DNA of 6,496 bases from positions 1-6,496 of the forward strand of contig DAOWHI010000208.1 in the NCBI GenBank assembly GCA_030641505.1, read 5' to 3'. The notes under the pieces were generated by a model. It worked only from the letters and a program-made list of their open reading frames with translations. It had not been told where the DNA came from and did no database searches. Positions within the stretch are counted from its first letter, which is position 1. The number at the start of each line of letters is the position of its first letter. The stretch comes from Gemmatimonadota bacterium. Lineage in GTDB: Bacteria; Gemmatimonadota; Gemmatimonadetes; JACCXV01; JAHWKZ01. Shown here in pieces: positions 1 through 5,968 of this stretch. A program made the position numbers and the translations under genes.

Positions 1-662
1 AGGAAAAGGAGGTCCTGGGCTTCTATATTTCCGGCCACCCGTTGGACAAGGTTCGCGCCCAGCTGGCGGTGCTCGATCATCAGACGGCCGCCGGGCTCGC
101 CGATGAGCCGCATGGCCGCACAGTCACGCTGACCGGGGTCGTGACTGCGGTGCGGGGGCTGCGCGACAAGCGGGGCAAGGATATGGCCTTCTTCACGCTC
201 GAGGATTACACCGGTACGGTGGAGGTCATCACGTTCAGCTCGATCTACGAGGTTTCGCGTGCGCTCATTCACAGCGATACGCCACTTCTGGTCAGCGGTC
301 GACTGGACCGCCGTGACGACGAAGCCGGCAAGGTCATCGCCGACTCGGTCACACCACTATCCGAAGCCGGCCATGCGAGCGACCACCGGTTGATCGTCAG
401 AGTTCCACCCGACAAGTGCGATTCATCCACATTGGCCGAGGTGCGGTCGCTGCTCGTTCGCAACTCTGGCTCGATGCCGGTCCGACTGAACGTCGACACC
501 GGCGCATGCAATGCAGTGCTTTCGACCGGGATCTCGGTCGCTCCGAGCAACGGACTGCTGGAGCCGCTGACCGCATTGCTGGGCGCCGACAACGTCCGGC
601 TGGAGGCGTCGACACCAGTCTCACGAGGGAACGGCGGGCGCAAGCGCGAGCGCGAAACATGA
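1..662 (+). CDS. dnaE: DNA polymerase III alpha subunit, C-terminal part (5' end outside window)
   Basis: This is the 3' end of the replicative DNA polymerase catalytic subunit; the catalytic PHP and polymerase domains lie outside the window. The reading frame is open from base 3 and begins EKEVLGFYISGHPL, a signature just before the C-terminal OB fold of bacterial DnaE. The OB fold follows (about bases 120-350), with VTLTGVVTAVRGLRDKRGK and then FFTLEDYTGTVEVITF, a nucleic-acid-binding domain. A C-terminal domain (about 380-620) then ends in a short basic tail (RKRERET). The apparent TTG start at 42 is internal, because the homology continues upstream of it. The stop TGA (660-662) overlaps the accA start as ATGA, so the two genes are probably translationally coupled. 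dnaE next to accA is a common bacterial arrangement. The identity is firm; only the upstream extent is unseen. Confidence 0.95.
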   Translation, partial: EKEVLGFYISGHPLDKVRAQLAVLDHQTAAGLADEPHGRTVTLTGVVTAVRGLRDKRGKDMAFFTLEDYTGTVEVITFSSIYEVSRALIHSDTPLLVSGRLDRRDDEAGKVIADSVTPLSEAGHASDHRLIVRVPPDKCDSSTLAEVRSLLVRNSGSMPVRLNVDTGACNAVLSTGISVAPSNGLLEPLTALLGADNVRLEASTPVSRGNGGRKRERET

Positions 663-1672
663 AGACCGGAGCATACCTCGATTTCGAGCGGCCAATCATC
701 GAGCTCGAGGAGAAGATCGCCGAGATGGAGTCGATGGCCGAAGAGCGCGGCATCGACGTTTCGGCCGAGCTCTCCACGCTGCAAGCAAAGCTGACCCGTC
801 TCAAGGAAGACATCTTCACGAATTTGTCTCCCATTCAGCAGGTGCAACTGGCTCGCCACCCACGACGACCCTATCCGCTGGACTTCATCGAACGGTGCTT
901 CACCGATTGGATCGAGTTGCATGGGGACCGGACCTACGCCGACGACCACGCCATGATCAGCGGACTGGCTCGCTTCGACGGACAGCCGGTCATGGTCATC
1001 GGGCAACAGAAAGGCCGCGGCACGAAGGAGAATCTGCGGCGCAACTTCGGCATGCCACACCCGGAAGGGTATCGCAAAGCTCTCCGGCTAATGCACCTGG
1101 CCCAGAAGTTCAGTCACCCCATAATCACCCTCATCGACACACCTGGGGCCTATCCTGGGATCGGGGCCGAGGAACGCGGCCAGGCCGAAGCGATCGCTCG
1201 CAATCTGCGCGAAATGGCGGCGCTCCGGGTACCTACGATATCGGTCGTCACTGGCGAGGGCGCATCTGGCGGCGCGCTCGGGATCGGGATTACCGATCGG
1301 ATCTTGATTCTGGAGAACGCGTTCTACTCGGTGATCAGCCCCGAGGGGTGCGCCGCGATCCTGTGGAAGGACGGCGAAAAACGCGACCTCGCAGCGCGGG
1401 CAATGAAGATCACCGCGCACGACCTGTACGAGCTCGGCGTCGTTGATGAAATCGTCGTCGAGCCGAGGGGCGGAGCCCATACGGACTATGCAGCGGTCGC
1501 GCGAGCGGTGGAGGACGCCATTCGCCGGCATCTAGCCGAGATCACCGCCTGGAACAGCGATGATCGCATCAAACGAAGACGGGAGAAGTACCGGCAAATG
1601 GGCGCGTGGCGGAGCGAGGCCGGGATTCACCCCGCTCGCCGCAGCGACTCGCCGGCGCCGACAGCCTCCTGA
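659..1672 (+). CDS. accA: Acetyl-CoA carboxylase carboxyltransferase subunit alpha
   Basis: AccA pairs with AccD to move the carboxyl group from carboxybiotin to acetyl-CoA, giving malonyl-CoA for fatty acid synthesis in the cytoplasm. The ATG at 659 overlaps the dnaE stop, and the protein starts MKTGAYLDFERPI, the usual AccA N-terminus; the frame is open further upstream but that part is dnaE shadow. There is an N-terminal helical segment (residues 10-55), then a crotonase-like carboxyltransferase core. Hallmarks are ELHGDR (86-91), GQQKGR (115-120), NFGMPHPEGYRKA (129-141), IDTPGAYPGIGAEERGQ (159-175), GEGASGGALGIG (199-210) and SVISPEGCAAILWKD (224-238). The length is 337 residues, against 319 in E. 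coli. Homology appears to end near YRQMGAW (311-317), leaving a roughly 20-residue tail rich in Ala, Ser, Pro and Arg that overlaps the moaC frame. No strong Shine-Dalgarno sequence precedes the start. accD is not in the window. Confidence 0.97.
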   Translation: MKTGAYLDFERPIIELEEKIAEMESMAEERGIDVSAELSTLQAKLTRLKEDIFTNLSPIQQVQLARHPRRPYPLDFIERCFTDWIELHGDRTYADDHAMISGLARFDGQPVMVIGQQKGRGTKENLRRNFGMPHPEGYRKALRLMHLAQKFSHPIITLIDTPGAYPGIGAEERGQAEAIARNLREMAALRVPTISVVTGEGASGGALGIGITDRILILENAFYSVISPEGCAAILWKDGEKRDLAARAMKITAHDLYELGVVDEIVVEPRGGAHTDYAAVARAVEDAIRRHLAEITAWNSDDRIKRRREKYRQMGAWRSEAGIHPARRSDSPAPTAS

Positions 1673-2154
1673 ACGAGCTCAGCCACCTCGACGCTGAGGG
1701 TCGAGCGAGGATGGTCGACGTCTCCGAGAAGACGGTGACTCGGCGGATCGCCCGCGCCAGCGGCTCGCTGACGATGAGTTCACAGGCGCTCGATCAACTC
1801 ACGTCAGGTCGGTTGCCGAAGGGCGACGCGCTCGCGGTCGCCCGCGTTGCAGGGATCCAGGCCGCCAAGGAGACCGCCCGTCTCGTCCCGCTGTGTCATC
1901 CGCTGCCTCTTGACCACGTTGCGATAGAGGCCGAGCTCGATCCCCGTCTACCCGGGGTGCGCGTGACTTCGGAAGTGATCGTCACCGCGCGTACTGGCGC
2001 CGAGATGGAGGCCCTGGTGGCGGTGAGCGGTGCCTTGCTGGCGATTTACGACATGGCGAAGTCGGTCGACCGATCGATGACGCTCGAGGCGATTCGGCTC
2101 GAGCAGAAAACGGGCGGCGCCAGCGGGACCTACATCCGGGAAAAGAGCGAGTGA
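1606..2154 (+). CDS. moaC: Cyclic pyranopterin monophosphate synthase MoaC
   Basis: MoaC converts the 3',8-cyclo-GTP made by MoaA into cyclic pyranopterin monophosphate, the first stable intermediate of molybdenum cofactor synthesis. Counted from the GTG at 1606 (182 residues), the family motifs are ARMVDVSEK (34-42), KGD with K72, LCHPL with H98, GAEMEAL (131-137) and YDMAKSVD with D149 and K152. From memory these match E. coli K51, H77, E112, D128 and K131, all with a constant offset of 21. The start is uncertain. E. coli Met1 falls on residue 22, a CTG at 1669 that overlaps the accA stop as CTGA; that start would give 161 residues, the E. coli length. The GTG at 1606 is the only ATG/GTG/TTG start I see that leaves the conserved N-terminus whole, and it overlaps accA by 67 bases. 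The stop overlaps the next gene as GTGA. MoaA is not seen here. Confidence 0.95.
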   Translation: MAERGRDSPRSPQRLAGADSLLNELSHLDAEGRARMVDVSEKTVTRRIARASGSLTMSSQALDQLTSGRLPKGDALAVARVAGIQAAKETARLVPLCHPLPLDHVAIEAELDPRLPGVRVTSEVIVTARTGAEMEALVAVSGALLAIYDMAKSVDRSMTLEAIRLEQKTGGASGTYIREKSE

Positions 2155-2717
2155 CACGCTGGTGGCTCACAACCGCTGTCGCCCTCGCCGGGCTCGCCGG
2201 ATGCGACCAGCGGTCGGGTGGCGAGGAAGTCGCCAACGATCGCGATTCTGAGGCAGCCATGATGGTTGCCGACACCCAGTTCATCGTTGACTCATCAGGT
2301 GCCAATCTTCTCATCATCACCGGTCGAACCACGGTGCGCGAGTTTCGGCCGCGCAAGGGCTCTGGTGATCCCGACGCCCCAGATGCGTATCGTGAGCTGC
2401 CTGCCAGGACCGTGCATTCGCTAATCCAAGCCGCCCGCCCGCCGTGGTACATAATCGACGTACGCACCGACGACGAGTGGGTCGGCATGGGTCATCTACC
2501 TGAAGCAACGCTGTTTCCGTTCGAGGAACTAGAGCGAAACATCGAAGACCTCCACATTCGCACCGACCAGTTTGTGCTCGTCTACGGCCGGGACACGGCG
2601 CACGGAAGGATGGCGGCCCGACTCCTGGCCGAGCACGGATTTCCCCACCTGCGCGTCCTGCAAGGCGGTTTTGGGGCCTGGCAACGGGCTGGTCTGCAGA
2701 TCGGTGAGCACCCGTGA
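2151..2717 (+). CDS. Predicted lipoprotein with a rhodanese-like domain lacking the catalytic cysteine
   Basis: The protein is 188 residues. The N-terminus MTRWWLTTAVALAGLAGC is a short lipoprotein signal peptide with lipobox L15-A-G-C18; Asp follows the Cys, which in enterobacteria would favour inner-membrane retention. A linker of about 65 residues leads to a rhodanese-like domain (about 88-184). Its marks are the WYIIDVRTDDEW strand and turn (99-110), GHLPEAT (114-120), and the C-terminal LQGGFGAWQRAGL (170-182). The active-site loop reads VYGRDTAHGRMAARLL (144-159): where active rhodaneses have V-Y-C, this protein has Gly146, so it should have no sulfurtransferase activity. Such single-domain proteins are known as inactive rhodanese homologues, often thought to bind partners. 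Its GTG start overlaps the moaC stop, and its own stop overlaps the next lipoprotein gene, so co-expression is likely. The ligand or partner cannot be told from sequence. Confidence 0.85.
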   Translation: MTRWWLTTAVALAGLAGCDQRSGGEEVANDRDSEAAMMVADTQFIVDSSGANLLIITGRTTVREFRPRKGSGDPDAPDAYRELPARTVHSLIQAARPPWYIIDVRTDDEWVGMGHLPEATLFPFEELERNIEDLHIRTDQFVLVYGRDTAHGRMAARLLAEHGFPHLRVLQGGFGAWQRAGLQIGEHP

Positions 2718-4051
2718 GGCGGTGGCCTGTCACTCGCCGCAGTGGTAGCCAGCTCGCCGTTCTGCTGCTGACGCTGGCGGCCTGTCTGGGCGACAGCGAT
2801 ACCGCGCTCGGTCCGTTTCCCGGTCGCGCGCTTGGTCTCCGACTCGAGCGCATCGTGGCGATCGGGGACGGGTTTCTGGCTGGCGAGCGGGACGGCGCTC
2901 TGTACCGCGGTGGGCAGGACCTTTCGATCCCCGCGTTGTTCGCCGCTCACGCCGGTGTAACCGATTTCGCGCAGCCGTTGATCTCCGATCCCGGCTTGGC
3001 CACGGCCGGCGAGAACGGTGGACGACTGACACTCGTCAGCACACAACCACCGGTCATCGAGCGCACGACGACCAGCGGGGTGATTCTCGACCCGGACCGT
3101 CCTGGACCGTACAACAACCTCAGTGTTCCGGGTGCTCTACTTAGCGAAGCGCCAACCGCGCAAAGCCTGGGGACATCGATTCAGGGCAATCGGTTCTACG
3201 ACGTCGTGCTGCGCGGCCGGGGGACCTTTACCGAACAGGCGGTCGAGCTCGAGGCGACCTTCGTTCTGCTCTGGCTGGGAACCAACGATGTGCTGACTTT
3301 CGCCCGTGCGGGCGGGGAATCCGCACTGGCCCCGGGATTGCCTACTCCCGAAGCGACCTTCGCTCTGATCTACGAGGGCATCCTCGATCAGCTGCTGCCG
3401 TTAACCGATCAGATTGCCGTGTTCAACATCCCTGACGTGACGCGACTGCCGTTTCTCAACATCATCCCGCCGGTTGCAATCAACCCCGAGACCGGCGAGC
3501 CGTTCACCATCACGGTCCTCGAGAGAGTGGTAGACCCGCTGACGGGCGATACGCTGAGCGTCCAACGCCAGGTGCCGGTTCCGCTGCGTGGCGAGAGTGG
3601 ACCGCTCGCGTCCTCAGATCTCATATCGCTGGAGGCGCAACCGCTGATCGACTTGGGGGTCGGAGTACCAATCCAGCAGGGTGGACTCGGCGTGCCGCTC
3701 CCTGACCGGTTCGTCCTCGATCGCGACGAGCAGACGCTGGCCCGGGATGCGATCACCGGGTACAACGCGATCATCGAGAGGCTGGCCGGCGAGCGTGGGT
3801 TGGCGCTGGTAGACGTTCGAAGCGTCGCCGACGCAATCCACGATCGCGGCTTGATCACCGATGGCGTCCTCTTGACGGGGGAGTTCGTGACCGGACAGGG
3901 ATACAGCCTGGACGGCACACACTTCACACCCAAGGCCTATGGGGTGATCACAAACCGCTTGCTGGAGGCAGTCAACGCTCGTTACGGGAGCCGTCTGCCG
4001 GCGATTCGGACTAGCGATTTACCAGGCGTCCCGCTGATCTCTTTGCCCTGA
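2714..4051 (+). CDS. Predicted SGNH/GDSL-hydrolase-fold lipoprotein with Gly in place of the nucleophilic Ser
   Basis: The protein is 445 residues. A basic N-terminus (MRRWPVTRRS) and the hydrophobic stretch LAVLLLTLAAC form a lipoprotein signal peptide with cleavage before C24. The GDSL/SGNH blocks are recognisable in order. Block I is IVAIGDGFLAG (47-57), block II is YNNLSVPGA (133-141), block III is WLGTNDVL (187-194) and block V is SLDGTHFTPKAYG (398-410) with D400 and H403. Esterases and lipases of this family use the Ser of GDS as nucleophile; here the position is Gly53 (codon GGG), so ordinary hydrolase activity is doubtful. The oxyanion-type G189/N191 and the Asp/His pair are kept. 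Between blocks III and V lies a long insertion (about 205-340) that includes FNIPDVTRLPF (237-247). The GTG start overlaps the preceding rhodanese-like gene as GTGA. It is the last gene of the + strand operon. The natural substrate or ligand is unknown. Confidence 0.85.
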   Translation: MRRWPVTRRSGSQLAVLLLTLAACLGDSDTALGPFPGRALGLRLERIVAIGDGFLAGERDGALYRGGQDLSIPALFAAHAGVTDFAQPLISDPGLATAGENGGRLTLVSTQPPVIERTTTSGVILDPDRPGPYNNLSVPGALLSEAPTAQSLGTSIQGNRFYDVVLRGRGTFTEQAVELEATFVLLWLGTNDVLTFARAGGESALAPGLPTPEATFALIYEGILDQLLPLTDQIAVFNIPDVTRLPFLNIIPPVAINPETGEPFTITVLERVVDPLTGDTLSVQRQVPVPLRGESGPLASSDLISLEAQPLIDLGVGVPIQQGGLGVPLPDRFVLDRDEQTLARDAITGYNAIIERLAGERGLALVDVRSVADAIHDRGLITDGVLLTGEFVTGQGYSLDGTHFTPKAYGVITNRLLEAVNARYGSRLPAIRTSDLPGVPLISLP

Positions 4052-4065
4052 GCGCGTGGTGGCGG
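4052..4065. other. 14-base gap between convergent operons
   Basis: Only 14 bases lie between the TGA of the + strand GDSL-type gene (4049-4051) and the TGA of the - strand unknown gene (4066-4068). I see no GC-rich hairpin followed by a T-run on either strand in or beside the gap. Transcripts from both sides may therefore overlap at their 3' ends, or termination may be Rho-dependent. That last point is inference. Confidence 0.8.
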
Positions 4066-4740
4066 TCAGTTTCGGTGCCCGAGCATCACCTGTTTGGCCG
4101 TTAGCGGCATGCGCCGGAAGCTACGCAGCGCGTCAAGTCTACGGTCTGGCGGCAGGGCCTCCAGGTGATCAATAAAGCGCGAGGCGTGGCGCGCGGCCCC
4201 ACGATACCGCGCGTCTAGGGTCCCATCCTCATAGGCGACCTCCCAGCGGGTCACCGCTTGATGGCGGACCCACGCCCGATCCGTTGCGGTGTAGTTCCGG
4301 GCGAGACCGCGGACAAACAACCTCAACAACAGGTAGGCATCGATCCGGGCCAGCAGCTCGAGCTCGGTCAGGAAGTTGGGATCGACGACCTGCGAAGAAC
4401 CACGTTCGGTGAAGGCATACGTAGTGTGAATCGCGTGGCTCAGTTCCTCGGTCAACACCAAGAACGGGAGTACGTTCTCCTCGCTCAAGCAACCTCGGGG
4501 GTCGCGGTCCTCTAGCGTCGATATCACCCGATCGTCAAAAAACAAGGCGAGCCGCAGGTTTGCGTCTTCCACGTAAAAGAAGAACCGCGCGAGATCAGAC
4601 ATCTCAGCGTGACATGTTTGGCTTCTAACCACTAACTCCGCACACCGCCTTGGTCCGACGACACAGGTCTCGAGATCAACACCGGTCTCGCGACCGTACG
4701 TCGTTTCGAACACCCGTTGGAGGTCACCAAGCAGAGCCAT
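4066..4740 (-). CDS. Protein of unknown function with an EELSHxxH motif
   Basis: I do not recognise a named family. From the ATG at 4740 the protein has 224 residues and looks soluble and mostly helical. It has no signal peptide and no membrane segment. Visible features are four Cys (C26, C33, C43, C84), the strand-like RFFFYVEDANLRLALFFDD (52-70), and a motif LTEELSHAIHTTYAFTERG (96-114) with E98, E99, H102 and H105. The helix TELELLARIDAYLLLRLF follows at 125-142. The clustered Glu and His could bind a metal, but the spacing is not the HExxH of zinc peptidases. The ATG is five bases after the stop of the upstream gene. A GTG at 4779 would add 13 residues and overlap that gene by 34 bases. 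Neither start has a clear Shine-Dalgarno sequence, and I chose ATG for its codon and the lack of overlap. It is the last gene of the - strand operon behind moaD and moaE. Confidence 0.75.
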   Translation of the reverse strand: MALLGDLQRVFETTYGRETGVDLETCVVGPRRCAELVVRSQTCHAEMSDLARFFFYVEDANLRLALFFDDRVISTLEDRDPRGCLSEENVLPFLVLTEELSHAIHTTYAFTERGSSQVVDPNFLTELELLARIDAYLLLRLFVRGLARNYTATDRAWVRHQAVTRWEVAYEDGTLDARYRGAARHASRFIDHLEALPPDRRLDALRSFRRMPLTAKQVMLGHRN

Positions 4741-4745
4741 CGCCG

Positions 4746-5471
4746 TCAGTTCCGAAGCCGATATATCGCCTGGCGACACAACCGATCTGCGCCGAGGGGT
4801 CGGCGGCCCAAATGCAGGTGCTCGTCGACGAGATCGTTTAGTGCCTGGCGGAGCATTGGGAAACGGTCAGCCATAAAGCCCAACACCTCGCCCAGCGAGT
4901 GGCGGCGAGCAACTCGGGAGCGCGACGCGGCTGCGTAGTGGCGGCGCCCCATGTCCTCGTAGTAGGCGAGGCTGACGGATCGCCTTCCGTGCACCGAGCG
5001 GTGGTAGATCCAGTCTGGGAAGACACCAGCCAGAAACAAAGCCCGGTTGCCGATCTCCGCCTGCAGAGCGAACGCGCGCTCAGGATCTCGCGCCTCAGTC
5101 ATCTCCGTTACCAAATCCACCAGATAAACCGACTCCAATGGCGGTTCTTTATCCTGACGGCGCGCCTCAAGGTGATACGACAGGAGTGCACCCACGTAGT
5201 CGGCGACGGCACCTCCCTCGTCGATTTCGTGCTCGAGGAATACGCGACGGACGACGATGTAATAGAAGAAAAACGGAGACACGTTAAGCAGTCGGGGGGC
5301 CTCGAGGAGGCGGGAGAAGAGACGTGGATCGTCTAGCAGCCGGTCCAGCGAGTCTGCGTCGCTGGTCAATTCGTCGAGCGGTGCGCGTTGCGATCCATCC
5401 GGATCGAGCGTTTCGACCAGGAAGTCGAGGTCCTCAGGGGTTAGACGCGCCCGGCAATTGGCCTTGATCAC
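4746..5471 (-). CDS. Helical protein of unknown function, co-translated with moaE
   Basis: I do not recognise a named family. The 241-residue protein appears almost entirely helical, with no signal peptide. The most conserved-looking segments are LNVSPFFFYYIVVRRVFLEHEID (62-84), ESVYLVDLVTEM (113-124), EIGNRALFLAGVFPDWI (139-155) and SLAYYEDMGRRHYAAAS (167-183). These are rich in aromatic residues and contain H81, E82 and E80, which suggests a helical-bundle fold; this is inference from composition only. The GTG start (5469-5471) overlaps the moaE TGA as GTGA. It is preceded by AGGAGGTGA inside the moaE coding region, the best Shine-Dalgarno match I noticed in the window, so this gene may be translated independently of, and perhaps more strongly than, moaE. 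The EELSHxxH gene follows directly. The two unknown proteins probably act together, but a link to molybdopterin rests only on gene order. Confidence 0.78.
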   Translation of the reverse strand: MIKANCRARLTPEDLDFLVETLDPDGSQRAPLDELTSDADSLDRLLDDPRLFSRLLEAPRLLNVSPFFFYYIVVRRVFLEHEIDEGGAVADYVGALLSYHLEARRQDKEPPLESVYLVDLVTEMTEARDPERAFALQAEIGNRALFLAGVFPDWIYHRSVHGRRSVSLAYYEDMGRRHYAAASRSRVARRHSLGEVLGFMADRFPMLRQALNDLVDEHLHLGRRPLGADRLCRQAIYRLRN

Positions 5472-5920
5472 GGGGGCTCACCTCCTCGCTCGTGTTCCCA
5501 TTCAGGGTTCTCCTTCCAGGCCCCACCATCCACGAAGACTTCCTTCTTCCACACCGGCAGGACCGCCTTCAAGCGATCGATCCCATACTCGCAGGCCGCG
5601 AAGGCCTCGCGCCGGTGGGGCGCGGAAACCGCCACCAGGACACTCACCTCACCCACATCCACGGTTCCCAACCGGTGTGCGACCGCCAGTCCAATCGTCT
5701 GCGGCCATTTGAGGGCAATTTCCGTACCGATGTCCTCGAGCGTGCGTTCCGCCAGCGGTGCATAGGCTTCGTACTCCAAGTGCCGTACTGCCTTGCCCTC
5801 AAACGACTTGCGTGTCGTACCTACGAACACCGCGATCGCTCCGGCGGCGGTATCCGCGACGCTGCCGACTACCCTTGCTACGTCGAGTGGGACCTCAGTT
5901 ATTTCGAATTCCGTGCGCAT
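5468..5920 (-). CDS. moaE: Molybdopterin synthase catalytic subunit MoaE
   Basis: MoaE dimerises and binds two MoaD subunits. It transfers sulfur from the MoaD thiocarboxylate to cyclic pyranopterin monophosphate, making molybdopterin in the cytoplasm. The 150-residue length is typical of the family. Visible hallmarks are GAIAVFVGTTR (27-37), LEYEAY (48-53), VAHRLGTVDVGE (80-91), VAVSAPHRREAF (96-107) with H102-R103, and DRLKAVLPVWKKEVF (115-129). K118 and K125/K126 correspond to the catalytic lysines of the family (K119 and K126 in E. coli). The last ten residues (WEHERGGEPP) are a short extension. The ATG at 5920 lies 48 bases after the moaD stop, with a hairpin in that gap and no clear Shine-Dalgarno sequence. 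The stop overlaps the next gene as GTGA. MoaD lies immediately upstream, as expected for the complex. Confidence 0.96.
   Translation of the reverse strand: MRTEFEITEVPLDVARVVGSVADTAAGAIAVFVGTTRKSFEGKAVRHLEYEAYAPLAERTLEDIGTEIALKWPQTIGLAVAHRLGTVDVGEVSVLVAVSAPHRREAFAACEYGIDRLKAVLPVWKKEVFVDGGAWKENPEWEHERGGEPP
5481..5486 (-). promoter_or_regulatory. Strong Shine-Dalgarno sequence for the 241-residue unknown gene
   Basis: On the - strand, AGGAGG extends to AGGAGGTGA, a near-perfect complement of the 16S rRNA 3' end. It lies nine bases before the GTG start at 5471. It sits inside the last codons of moaE, and this placement decides the GTG start. The other junctions of the window have weak or no visible ribosome binding sites, so this one stands out. 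Confidence 0.75.
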
Positions 5921-5931
5921 CGTTACAGAAA

Positions 5932-5960
5932 ACCGCCGGCAGCAGAAGCCGAACGGCGGT
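5932..5960 (-). terminator. Hairpin between moaD and moaE, possible weak terminator or attenuator
   Basis: ACCGCCG (5932-5938) and CGGCGGT (5954-5960) form a perfect 7-base inverted repeat with a 15-base loop. Read on the - strand, the direction of the operon, the stem is followed by three further T residues, then CTGT. The T-tract is too short for a confident intrinsic terminator. The hairpin could instead reduce read-through, mark an RNA processing site or affect moaE translation, since it ends about 11 bases before the moaE ATG. Confidence 0.35.
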
Positions 5961-5968
5961 GCCAGCCG

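Noticed and set aside
416..658. An 81-residue N-terminal extension of AccA
   Set aside because: This stretch is the dnaE coding region read in another frame. The AccA homology starts at the ATG at 659.
269..1060. Long open frames on the - strand opposite dnaE and accA
   Set aside because: They are typical high-GC shadow frames of firmly identified genes on the + strand, with no recognisable motifs.
2151..2717. The rhodanese-like gene as the sulfur donor for MoaD thiocarboxylation
   Set aside because: It carries a lipoprotein signal, so it acts outside the cytoplasm, and it lacks the catalytic Cys. Gene order next to moaC alone is not enough.
4074..4090. GGTG/CACC inverted repeat near the convergent stop codons as a terminator
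   Set aside because: The stem is only four bases with a nine-base loop, lies inside coding sequence and has no T-run on either strand.
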